From contig JANLPT010000159.1 of NCBI GenBank assembly GCA_031367405.1, forward strand, positions 1-42,524: a stretch of DNA of 42,524 nt, read 5' to 3'. The translations under genes and the position numbers were made by a program. A model generated the notes under the pieces. The model was not told the DNA's origin and searched no databases. It worked only from the letters and a program-made list of their open reading frames with translations. Positions 9,306 to 16,930 of the stretch are shown piece after piece. Origin of the DNA: JALHNI01 sp031367405. Its GTDB lineage: Bacteria; Acidobacteriota; Terriglobia; Bryobacterales; Bryobacteraceae. The first letter of the stretch is position 1. Every line of letters starts with the position of its first letter.

Positions 9306-9773
9306 CTATGGGTGCGGCGTCGGCGTCACATCAAGGGCGGGTTGCGACGGTGCAACCAGTGATTCCACACCGTCCCAGCGGTAATAGTCCATGGCGAGCG
9401 GCGCGAACGGACGCACCGCTTCCAGCACCCGTATGGCATCGGCTTCCGCCTCGCAATACACGGCGACAAAGCCCGCACCCCGCTTAGCCCGCTCCGCTTC
9501 CGCATCGTTCTTCGCGGTGGCGGCGGCAATCAGCCGCGAAAGGGCCGTCATCACCAACCCTTTCAAGGTGAGCTCGATTTCTTCCAGACACATCAGTAAT
9601 TCGTTCGCCGGAATGAAGCGGACCCGGTCCGGTGCCCAGCCATCCTGGACCAGCGCCTCAGCGGCACTCTGCGCAACAGAATATGAGCGAAACGACGCGA
9701 TGGCGTAGTCTTTGGGGTAGAAAACTCCCGACGCTGTGGAACCATGTTTGAAAAATTTCGCCAAACTCGGCAT
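9306..9773 (-). CDS. Unknown small protein downstream of the radical SAM gene
   Basis: A 155-residue protein of unknown function. I choose ATG 9773 because GGAGA lies eight bases upstream; a TTG at 9809 would add 12 residues. No signal peptide or membrane segment is seen. Residues 20-58 (YAIASFRSYSVAQSAAEALVQ, then DRVRFIPANE) look like a beta-alpha-beta unit in which a strand is followed by an Ala-rich helix, and a second such unit occurs at GFVAVYCEAEADAIRVLEAV. A duplicated ferredoxin-like fold, as in small general-stress proteins, is a guess. It lies 91 bases after the radical SAM gene on the same strand and could be its partner. Confidence 0.75.
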   Translation of the reverse strand: MPSLAKFFKHGSTASGVFYPKDYAIASFRSYSVAQSAAEALVQDGWAPDRVRFIPANELLMCLEEIELTLKGLVMTALSRLIAAATAKNDAEAERAKRGAGFVAVYCEAEADAIRVLEAVRPFAPLAMDYYRWDGVESLVAPSQPALDVTPTPHP

Positions 9774-9864
9774 GGGACCGTTCTCCAGTGCAATTTTTGC
9801 CAGCCACAAAGCTCAGCAGATGCTTGCGAGTTATCTTGAGCACGCCGGGCACCAATTTTTAACG

Positions 9865-10884
9865 CTATTGCAAAACACGAAGTTCGAGAGGGCGCGATGG
9901 CTCGGCGCGCTTGGGCCACCATTGTCCAATCTTGATCGAGGTCTTGAAGATTGCGCCGACCGGAACGATGCCGCCCAGCTTGTGGGCAGCGACGGCGGCC
10001 AACGCCATCGATGCGATGCAGCCGCACTGTCCGCAGTCTGGATTGCCGCCATATTGGCAAGGCGTCACTTTCGTCTTGAGGTCTGCCGAAAGAGTCTGGG
10101 TGGTAAGTGAGAAAACACACTCCGCAGGACTCTGCGGCGGATTCGCGAACTGGCGAATCATCCCCACGGGCATATCCAACTTGGGAAAATCCCGCCGCAA
10201 CTCCATCAGTTCGCCGATCACTTGCGCCCGCTGAGCGGGGGTAAGAATCTCCGGCATCCGGTCGCCCACCTGGGGGGTAAAGATGCTGAACCAAACCTTA
10301 TGAATCTCAGCGCGTGGCGTCCAGAATTCGAGGAAATCGCGCAGGTAGCCCGGACGATTTATCATCTGGCCGGTGATGGTACTGTGAATGGTAATTTTCT
10401 GGCCGGCAATATTTTTAATGATCCGGTCGTAGGTGGCGGGGGCGCGGCGCAGGTCGTGGTCGGGTTGCAAGCCATCGATCGAGACCACGACGTTCAAATG
10501 GGGCATGGACGCCCATTCCAATGGCATGGTGCGGAAGGCGCTGGTGACAATTTGCACATGAGTCCCGCGGGCGATCAACAGGGGGACCAAAGCTTCGACT
10601 TCCCGGTAACGAACTAAAGGGACGCCGCCGACGAGCGAGAGGTGTAGCGGTTTCAAACGATCTACCACCTCCAGCACGCCGTCAATTAACGCTTGCCCTT
10701 TCCGGTCATTCAAGCTGCGCAAAGTAATGCCGTCACCGCCTAGATGAGCGTCATCGTAGGCGTAACATCCAGGGCAGCGCAAAGGGCACTCTTTGGTGAG
10801 CTCGATCGACAACGAAGGCTGCTCGCCTTTCAGAATCTTGCCCCAGGCTTTTACCACTTCTGAAGTCTTCAAACGACAATCCAC
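9865..10884 (-). CDS. Radical SAM protein with Cys-rich C-terminus
   Basis: A 339-residue radical SAM enzyme. Residues 33-41 (CPLRCPGCY) hold the CxxxCxxC motif that binds the 4Fe-4S cluster and S-adenosylmethionine. SLVGGVPLVR matches the GGEP-like SAM-binding strand, and VVVSIDG is another barrel strand. Near the C-terminus one cysteine (AECVF) precedes a compact CQYGGNPDCGQCGC cluster, which resembles a shortened SPASM/twitch auxiliary-cluster region. SPASM enzymes often modify peptides or proteins or make cofactors; the substrate here is unknown. The start is uncertain: GTG at 10884 overlaps its AAGGAG, while TTG or GTG codons 5-10 residues in would have better spacing. The downstream 155-residue gene is a candidate partner. 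Confidence 0.87.
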   Translation of the reverse strand: MDCRLKTSEVVKAWGKILKGEQPSLSIELTKECPLRCPGCYAYDDAHLGGDGITLRSLNDRKGQALIDGVLEVVDRLKPLHLSLVGGVPLVRYREVEALVPLLIARGTHVQIVTSAFRTMPLEWASMPHLNVVVSIDGLQPDHDLRRAPATYDRIIKNIAGQKITIHSTITGQMINRPGYLRDFLEFWTPRAEIHKVWFSIFTPQVGDRMPEILTPAQRAQVIGELMELRRDFPKLDMPVGMIRQFANPPQSPAECVFSLTTQTLSADLKTKVTPCQYGGNPDCGQCGCIASMALAAVAAHKLGGIVPVGAIFKTSIKIGQWWPKRAEPSRPLELRVLQ

Positions 10885-11069
10885 TCCTTATTCACAGATA
10901 CGAAGCGAGAGACACAAATGGATGAGGGGTCTACCTTAATTCGTGGTCTTCGGCGAAATATCCAACGCACAATTGGGATTTGTAGGATGATTTGCCACGC
11001 GCACGGGGCGCATTTTCTCTGCTTTGTAACATCTCGGCAGAAACTAACCCGCCGTGTGAGCGGTGGAGC

Positions 11070-11987
11070 CTACTTCGTGATGTCCCGGTGCGTGACTTTC
11101 ACGTGGTAACCGGACCCCGCCAGAAACTTGCGCACCTCGTCGGCCATCATCACTGAGCGGTGGTGCCCGCCGGTGCAGCCGATGGAGATGGTGAGGTAGC
11201 TTTTGCCCTCGCGAATGTAATGAGGAAGCAGATACACGAGAAGGTCGCCGATCCGCTGGATGAATTCGTTGGTCTGTTCGAAGGACCTGATGAAGGCGGC
11301 CACCTTGGGATGGCGGCCGGTTAGACTCTTCATCTCCGGAATGTAGTTAGGGTTGGGCAGAAAGCGAACATCGAAGACCAAGTCAGAGTCGAGCGGGACG
11401 CCGTGCCGGAATCCGAAGCTGTTGACATAGATCATCAGCTTGCCCTCAGTGGACTCGCCGCGAAATGTCTCCTCAATCGACTGGCGAAGCTCATGCACGT
11501 TGAACTTTGAGGTGTCGAGCACGTGGTCAGCCAGCGCGCGAATGGGGGTCAGACTTTCGCGTTCCGACGCGATGCTGCGCAGCACGGAGCGACCGGAGCC
11601 TAATGGATGCGGCCGGCGCGTTTCACTAAAGCGGCGAATAATGACGTCGTCATCGGCCTCAAGAAACACCAACCGGGCTTCCAGCTGGGTGCGCAGTTTC
11701 TTTAATAGGGCGGGGAACCGGGTGAGGTTGCCGCCCTCGCGAATATCGATGACGAGGGCGGCGGCGCGGATGTTGGGCGAATCGAGGGCCAACTCCGCGA
11801 ACTTCGGAATCAGGTCAATGGGTAGATGGTCGACGCAGTAATAGCCGAGGTCTTCGAAGACTTTGAGCGCCGTGCCTTTGCCGGAACCGCTGAGGCCCGT
11901 GATGACCACGAGCTCGGGCCGGGCCTTTTTGGCCGCCACCTTGGCAGCGGCCTTCTGAACAGCGGGCTGGCGCCGGGCGGGTTTCAT
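11070..11987 (-). CDS. rapZ: RapZ-family nucleotide-binding protein (RNase adapter)
   Basis: A 305-residue RapZ/YvcJ protein. The Walker A motif GLSGSGKG is at residues 31-38, followed by ALKVFEDLGYYCVDHLP, ALVIDIREG, LEADDDVIIRRFSETRRPHPL, and the C-terminal GCTGGHHRSV stretch conserved in the family. In E. coli RapZ binds glucosamine-6-phosphate and guides RNase E to the small RNA GlmZ; elsewhere it is a GTP/ATP-binding protein of unclear role. An N-terminal tail of about 25 residues (MKPARRQPAVQKAAAKVAAK) rich in Lys and Ala precedes the usual start, which is longer than in E. coli. The ATG follows the hpf stop directly (TAAATG), so the gene is the last of the rpoN operon. Confidence 0.95.
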   Translation of the reverse strand: MKPARRQPAVQKAAAKVAAKKARPELVVITGLSGSGKGTALKVFEDLGYYCVDHLPIDLIPKFAELALDSPNIRAAALVIDIREGGNLTRFPALLKKLRTQLEARLVFLEADDDVIIRRFSETRRPHPLGSGRSVLRSIASERESLTPIRALADHVLDTSKFNVHELRQSIEETFRGESTEGKLMIYVNSFGFRHGVPLDSDLVFDVRFLPNPNYIPEMKSLTGRHPKVAAFIRSFEQTNEFIQRIGDLLVYLLPHYIREGKSYLTISIGCTGGHHRSVMMADEVRKFLAGSGYHVKVTHRDITK

Positions 11988-12572
11988 TTAAGCGTTGGGT
12001 TCAATCAGGTCAAAATTGCCGTCGGGCCGGCGGATCAGCACGCTGAATCCGCCGTTGTCAGTGTCCTCGAAAACGAAGTAGTTATCGCGTTTGGCCACCT
12101 CGAGCACCGCTTCTTCGGCGAGCATCGGCTTGGCTGCTTCGCCATACCGGACGCGATAAATGCGCACCTTGGCGGCTTTCACTTTCGTCTTGGCCTTGCC
12201 GTTGACGGCTTCGGGAACTTCCAGCAGCGGCTTCACCTTAATCGAGGTTTCCAGGTGCTTCGAATCAATCCACTTCTGACGCAGCTTGAGCACCTGATGC
12301 TCCAACTTATCGAGGGCGTCGTTCAGCGCGCGGAACTTGTCGGTATGAGTCGCAATGCCGATCAAATCGTGGCCGTAATAGTGCAACGTGATTTCGGCTT
12401 TGGCTAAATAGCGCTGCTGCGTGAGAATGAAATGAGCTTTCTTCTCCCCGGTTAACTTGCCTTCCACAAGCTTACCGTCGATTAACTTGCCCAGCTTATT
12501 CAGCCGGACCGTCAGACGGTCACTTTGTTCTTTACTGAGGTCGTGTGGTTTACCTGTATAGGCGATTTGCAT
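11988..12572 (-). CDS. hpf: Ribosome hibernation-promoting factor, long form
   Basis: A 194-residue HPF/RaiA family protein. Residues 1-115 form the S30AE domain that binds the 30S decoding centre (MQIAYTGKPHDLSKEQSDRL, then KAEITLHYYGHDLIG, ALNDALDKLEHQVLKLRQKW). After a Lys/Ala-rich linker, residues 137-190 (VRIYRVRYGEAAKPMLAEEA, then NYFVFEDTDNGGFSVLIRR, then GNFDLIEP) form the C-terminal dimerisation domain found only in long HPF, which makes 100S ribosome dimers in resting cells. It is cytoplasmic. It lies 11 bases after rpoN and directly before rapZ, in the widely conserved order rpoN-hpf. Confidence 0.95.
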   Translation of the reverse strand: MQIAYTGKPHDLSKEQSDRLTVRLNKLGKLIDGKLVEGKLTGEKKAHFILTQQRYLAKAEITLHYYGHDLIGIATHTDKFRALNDALDKLEHQVLKLRQKWIDSKHLETSIKVKPLLEVPEAVNGKAKTKVKAAKVRIYRVRYGEAAKPMLAEEAVLEVAKRDNYFVFEDTDNGGFSVLIRRPDGNFDLIEPNA

Positions 12573-12583
12573 AGGTTGATAGC

Positions 12584-14167
12584 TTAGTTGCGGACGCGGC
12601 GTTGATGCGTCGAGGGGATCTTCAAATCCTCGCGATACTTGGCGACGGTGCGGCGGGTGACTTGAATGCCTTCCGACTGCAAGCGGGCCGTAATCTGGTC
12701 ATCGGTGAGGGGGTTGGAAGAATCCTCCTCGTCGATCATTTTTTTCACTTTGCGTTTCAGCAGCACCAGCGGCGTACCGCTGCCGGATGGGCCTTGCACG
12801 GCTTCCGAGAAAAAGTAGCGTAACTCATGCACGCCTTGCGGGGTATGGGCGTACTTACTGGCGACCGCGCGGCTGACGGTGGACGGATGCACACCAATCT
12901 CTTCGGCCACATCCTTGATCATCATCGGCTTTAAATACTCCAGGCCATGTTCCAGAAACTCTTGCTGGCGGCCGACGATCGCCTGGCAGACCTTCAAAAT
13001 CGTTTGCTTGCGCTGCTCAATATTCTTCAGTAACATCAGCGCCGAAGTGAAGCGCTCTTTGACGTAATTGCGAACCTCTTTACTGGGCTCGGAATTTTTC
13101 TCGATCATGTGGCGGTATTGCGTGTTGAGGCGCAACTGCGGCAGATCCTCGTCGTTCATCTCGATGATCCAGTCGTCGCCATCTTTGACGATGTAGACGT
13201 CCGGTTCAACGGAGCGGACGGTTTCGCCGGAAAAGCGCAAGCCGGGCTGAGGATCCAGGGTGCGGATCACTTTGACGGCGATCTCAATGTGTTCGATGGG
13301 GCGGCCCATCGCGCGTACCAGCTCGCGCCAATTCTTGGTTTCGAGCAGCTTCAAATACTGCGAGACAATCACCCAGGCGACGCCGCCTTCGCCGTTGCGG
13401 CTGGCCAATTGCAGCAGCAGACACTCCTGCATGTCACGCGCGGCGACGCCGGCGGGGTCGCAACTTTGCACCACCTTCAGCCCGGCTTCCATGTCGGCCA
13501 GCGACAGGTGTTCGGCGACGGCTATCTCTTCCACCGGGCTCATCAGGTAGCCATTTTCGTCCAGGTTGCCGACAATGGCGTCGGCCGCCTCACGCTGCGC
13601 CGGCGTCAGCACCACCAGCGATAACTGCTCATTCAGGTGCGAGGTCAGCGTGGTGGGTGAGGATAAAAATGTCTCGAAAGAGGGCTTTTCGTAGTTCTCG
13701 CCGGCCGGCGATTTGTAACCCGGGTCAAGATAATCGTCGAAGAAAGAGCCGAAGTCGATTTGATCGAAGGGATCCGTCTCGGTTTTAACGGCGGGTTCGG
13801 CATCGGCACCTTCCGCACTGCCTTCGGCCGACGGTGGCACGACATCGTAGTTTTGGGCGTTCTCGTTTTCGTAAGCCGACCCGTTGATGCTTTCGGCCAC
13901 CACTTGCGAGGTAACCTCACTCACCGAATCCGCGTCTCCGCTTCCAACGCGTTCGGCCTCCAGCAAGGATTGAATTTCGGCGGGAGTCAGTTCCTCACCG
14001 CCGTCCGCTGATTCCTCAAGGACGGGGTTCTGTGAGATCTCCTGCGAGATCATCTCTTTCAGTTCCAAGCGGTTCAACTGGAGGACCGTTACCATCTGGA
14101 CCAGGCCCGGGGTAAGGATCTGCTTTTGCTGAACGCGAAGCTGGAGTCGCGGAGACAGCATGCTCAT
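12584..14167 (-). CDS. rpoN: RNA polymerase sigma-54 factor
   Basis: A 527-residue sigma-54. The N-terminal region I (LSPRLQLRVQQKQILTPGL, then MVTVLQLNRLELKEMISQEI) is Gln/Leu-rich and contacts activator ATPases. An acidic linker covers about residues 55-165. The core-binding region runs from about 170 to 350. The C-terminal part holds the helix-turn-helix (MIKDVAEEIGVHPSTVSRAV) and the RpoN box (TRRTVAKYREDLKIPST), which reads the -24 promoter element. It needs enhancer-binding AAA+ activators to start transcription. ATG 14167 and 14161 are both possible. The gene is the third in the lptB operon, 66 bases after the MutS-like gene. No enhancer-binding activator gene is visible in the window. 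Confidence 0.97.
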   Translation of the reverse strand: MSMLSPRLQLRVQQKQILTPGLVQMVTVLQLNRLELKEMISQEISQNPVLEESADGGEELTPAEIQSLLEAERVGSGDADSVSEVTSQVVAESINGSAYENENAQNYDVVPPSAEGSAEGADAEPAVKTETDPFDQIDFGSFFDDYLDPGYKSPAGENYEKPSFETFLSSPTTLTSHLNEQLSLVVLTPAQREAADAIVGNLDENGYLMSPVEEIAVAEHLSLADMEAGLKVVQSCDPAGVAARDMQECLLLQLASRNGEGGVAWVIVSQYLKLLETKNWRELVRAMGRPIEHIEIAVKVIRTLDPQPGLRFSGETVRSVEPDVYIVKDGDDWIIEMNDEDLPQLRLNTQYRHMIEKNSEPSKEVRNYVKERFTSALMLLKNIEQRKQTILKVCQAIVGRQQEFLEHGLEYLKPMMIKDVAEEIGVHPSTVSRAVASKYAHTPQGVHELRYFFSEAVQGPSGSGTPLVLLKRKVKKMIDEEDSSNPLTDDQITARLQSEGIQVTRRTVAKYREDLKIPSTHQRRVRN

Positions 14168-14233
14168 GCACTTTCCAGGTTAGCATCGGCCCAGCAGCCC
14201 GTGTGAGCGCCAAGGCGGCGAGCGCAGAACACG

Positions 14234-15994
14234 CTAAACGTCCAGGCCGATGGAGCGCATGAGGGGAATGGCGTTCGAGCGCTGGACGGGGCCGGATTTC
14301 ATGCGGTAGTCGAAGTGCAGTTCGCCATCCAGGTAGTCGTCGGCGAAGTGGACGTTGCGCGCGCCGGGCAGCGCCATGGCCGTCAGCGCCAGGTCATGCG
14401 TGGTCACGAGGCCGAGTGCGCCGTGGCTGAGGAGTTGGCGGAGGATGGCCTCGGCCCCCACGCGGCGATCGTGCGAGTTGGTGCCGCTCAACACTTCGTC
14501 CAAAAGAAAAAGCACCGGCTGCCCACTGGAGAGCGTGAGGATTTGGCGCAGACGCAGAATCTCGGCATAGAAGCGGGAGCGCCCTTCGCCCAACGAATCG
14601 ACAATGCGCAGGGAAGCGGCCACCTGCAGGGGCGAAACCGACAACGCCGCGCAACAGACGGGGGCTCCGGCCCAGGCGAGCACCGTGTTCAAACCGATCG
14701 CCCGCAACAGCGTACTCTTACCCGACATGTTGGAGCCGCTGACGATCAGCAGCGGCTCAGCTTCATTCAAAGAGGCATCGTTGGCGATGGCTTGCGAGAC
14801 CGGCAGCAGGGGATGCGAAATCGCGGTACCCGAAAAACTTTTGCCCTTGGGAAGCAGCGTCGGCGTCACGGCTAAAGGATGTTCAAACGCGAAGGCGGCG
14901 ACCGAAAGCAGGGCTTCCACTTGCCCCAGCGCGGCGATCCATAGGTGCGCGTCGCGGCCGTACTGGCGGCGCCAGGCTTCCAAAGCCAACGCAACTTGGG
15001 GTGCCCAAAGTAACAGCAGCGCGATGACGCCGAAAAATTGATTGCGCGAAGAGTCAAGCAGCTCGACCAGCCGTTCGAGTTCGCGTGCGGCGCGGGCGGC
15101 CCCCGCCAGACGCGCGTGCGCCGCCACCAGCATGGGGGACGAGAAACTTTCGCGTTCGACGGCCGCAGCGAGTTCGCCGAACAAAGCCAAATCCTTGGCC
15201 GATTGCTGCAAGCCTTCCGCGACCGCTTGCACCTTGGCGTGGAACACGAAGCTCAACATCAGGCAGCCACCGGCCAGCAGCAGAAAATAATGCACCGGCA
15301 TCGCACCGAAGAGCCACGCGCCGAGGGCGAGAATTTCGATGATGACGAACGTGGCGAAGATCAGCCGCGCGCCGGCAAAAAACGGCACCGCCGGGCGCGT
15401 CGCCCAAGCCGCAATCGAAGCGGACTCCACTTGCGAAGTAAAGTCGTCGCCGGCCAGGGCGTACGCTTCACGCCAACCGATGCGGGGCGCAAGTTCGGCG
15501 ATGGCCACTTGGCGCTCTTTCACTTCGCTGGCAGTTGCCGCCGCGCGCAGCCAATCGGCCAGCGTGCGTTCGCCTTCCGCCGTGCGGGTGCGGGCGATCA
15601 GCTCGAAGAGGCTGCCGCGGCCGAACACGTCAAGGTCTTCGGCATAAGGATGCGCGGCATCGCGAAACCGTTCGCCCGCGTTGCCGTGGCCCATCCATTC
15701 GTTGGTCCCGCGGCGGATCGCCGCCTGGTGGAAACCGATGGCGCGGCGGGCACGTTCCTCGGCGCGCGAGACCCGCTCATGCTTGATGGCGAGCGCGATA
15801 AAAGCGGCGATGGGGATCAGCAGCACGGCGAAGGGCAGCGCTTGGCGGGAGAAAATCAGCCAGGCGATGATGACGCCGGCCAAGGCGGTCATCAGGCGGG
15901 CCTGACTGAGCCGCTCGTCGAGCCGGTTATTCTGCGCGGCTTGCTGCTGCCAACGGGCGATCTGGCTTTTGTGGGCGGCGGGAAACGTGCTCAA
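14234..15994 (-). CDS. MutS-family domain V ATPase with N-terminal membrane segments
   Basis: A 586-residue protein. Residues 26-70 hold two hydrophobic segments (LMTALAGVIIAWLIF, ALPFAVLLIPIAAFIAL) and residues 210-260 two more (LIFATFVIIEILALGAWLF, FLLLAGGCLMLSFVF), so it is probably a membrane protein. The C-terminal third is a MutS ATPase: Walker A GSNMSGKST near residue 420, LFLLDEVLSGTNSHDR as Walker B plus signature near 495, and VTTHDLALTAM as the switch His. The mismatch-recognition domain I (Phe-x-Glu) and the MutS2 Smr domain are absent. This matches a poorly studied MutS-related family seen in Bacteroidota and Acidobacteriota. Its start overlaps the end of lptB by four bases, so it is translated with lptB. 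Its role is unknown; classical mismatch repair is unlikely. Confidence 0.9.
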   Translation of the reverse strand: MSTFPAAHKSQIARWQQQAAQNNRLDERLSQARLMTALAGVIIAWLIFSRQALPFAVLLIPIAAFIALAIKHERVSRAEERARRAIGFHQAAIRRGTNEWMGHGNAGERFRDAAHPYAEDLDVFGRGSLFELIARTRTAEGERTLADWLRAAATASEVKERQVAIAELAPRIGWREAYALAGDDFTSQVESASIAAWATRPAVPFFAGARLIFATFVIIEILALGAWLFGAMPVHYFLLLAGGCLMLSFVFHAKVQAVAEGLQQSAKDLALFGELAAAVERESFSSPMLVAAHARLAGAARAARELERLVELLDSSRNQFFGVIALLLLWAPQVALALEAWRRQYGRDAHLWIAALGQVEALLSVAAFAFEHPLAVTPTLLPKGKSFSGTAISHPLLPVSQAIANDASLNEAEPLLIVSGSNMSGKSTLLRAIGLNTVLAWAGAPVCCAALSVSPLQVAASLRIVDSLGEGRSRFYAEILRLRQILTLSSGQPVLFLLDEVLSGTNSHDRRVGAEAILRQLLSHGALGLVTTHDLALTAMALPGARNVHFADDYLDGELHFDYRMKSGPVQRSNAIPLMRSIGLDV

Positions 15995-16758
15995 TTTGCA
16001 CCCAGGCCCGGGGGTAACGAAAAGCCCTCGCCCAGATAGACGCGCTTCACTTCCGGATCCTGCCCCAGCTCAGTGGGCGAGCCCGCGCGGAAGATGTGCC
16101 CGTTGTTGATGATGTACGCGCGGTCAGTGACGGCGAGCGTTTCGCGGACGTTGTGATCGGTGACCAGGATGCCGATGCCGAGCTTCTTCAAATCGAAAAT
16201 GATGCGCTGGAGTTCGATTACCTGGATGGGATCGATGCCGGAGAAGGGCTCGTCAAGGAGTAAGAAGCTGGGCTCGATCACCAGCGAGCGGGCGATTTCG
16301 ACGCGGCGGCGTTCGCCACCGGAGAGCATGTAGCCTTTGCTTTGCCGCACTTGTTCGAGGCCGAGTTGGGTGATCAGGCGGCGCATACGGTCCTGCCGCT
16401 CGTGCCGCGGGATGGGTAAGGTTTCGAGAATGGCGAGCAGGTTATCTTCCACCGTCAGCTTGCGGAAGACGGAAGGCTCTTGCGGCAGGTAGGAAATGCC
16501 GCGCCGGGCCCGCTCATACATGGGCATGTGGGTCACGTCCTCGTCGTCGAGCATGATTTGGCCCGCATCGGGGGAAACCAGGCCGACAATCATATAGAAG
16601 GAGGTGGTTTTACCGGCTCCGTTGGGTCCTAGCAGGCCGACCACTTCGCCTTGATTCACCGAGACACTTACCCCGTCCACCACGCGGCGGCCGCGATAGG
16701 ACTTGCAGATCTCTGCCGTACGCAGCGTGTGTTTGCCGGAAGACTTCACTCCCTTCAT
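15991..16758 (-). CDS. lptB: LPS export ABC transporter ATP-binding protein LptB
   Basis: A 255-residue ABC ATPase. Walker A GPNGAGKT is at residues 44-51, with the Q-loop at YLPQEPSVFRKLTVEDNLLA, signature LSGGERRRVEIAR, Walker B FLLLDEPFSGIDP and switch His in VTDHNVRETL. The RKLTVEDNLLAILE and MYERARRGISYLPQE stretches are characteristic of LptB rather than of LivF/LivG. It powers transport of lipopolysaccharide from the inner membrane to the cell surface with LptFG and LptC, which indicates a diderm cell. The first ten residues before TLRTAEICKSY are an extension. It is first in the operon with the MutS-like gene, rpoN, hpf and rapZ. A divergent gene starts 172 bases away. Confidence 0.95.
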   Translation of the reverse strand: MKGVKSSGKHTLRTAEICKSYRGRRVVDGVSVSVNQGEVVGLLGPNGAGKTTSFYMIVGLVSPDAGQIMLDDEDVTHMPMYERARRGISYLPQEPSVFRKLTVEDNLLAILETLPIPRHERQDRMRRLITQLGLEQVRQSKGYMLSGGERRRVEIARSLVIEPSFLLLDEPFSGIDPIQVIELQRIIFDLKKLGIGILVTDHNVRETLAVTDRAYIINNGHIFRAGSPTELGQDPEVKRVYLGEGFSLPPGLGAN

Positions 16759-16930
16759 TCTAGGTTACCGGGGGCGAGTCCCCATAAACGGGGGGAGGCA
16801 AATCAAGTGTTTACCGGGTACGGTTCTAAGGCCTTTTGAGGATTTCCTCTTGGCCACGCTTGCTGCACACTGCAAGGGTAGCGAAACATCTTCAGTTGGG
16901 CGGGCCTCTGGCTCGCGACTCTTGCGCCGT

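Noticed and set aside
10918..11109. 63-codon plus-strand frame between rapZ and the radical SAM gene
   Set aside because: Runs into the end of rapZ on the opposite strand, no ribosome site, random composition.
15038..16039. 333-codon plus-strand frame opposite the MutS-like gene
   Set aside because: Antisense shadow of a gene with intact ATPase motifs.
16840..16870. Possible sigma-54 promoter (TTGGCCACGCTTGC) before the M16 peptidase
   Set aside because: The GG to GC spacing is eight bases instead of ten, so it does not fit the -24/-12 consensus.
16880..16925. tRNA-like D-arm sequence (TCTTCAGTTGGGCGGGC) just before the M16 peptidase start
   Set aside because: No anticodon stem, T-arm with GTTCGA or acceptor stem closes around it, and coding sequence begins at 16931. 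At best it is a decayed fragment.
16703..16930. 76-codon N-terminal extension of the M16 peptidase frame
   Set aside because: Lies in the divergent promoter region and overlaps lptB; the conserved peptidase start is at the ATG at 16931.
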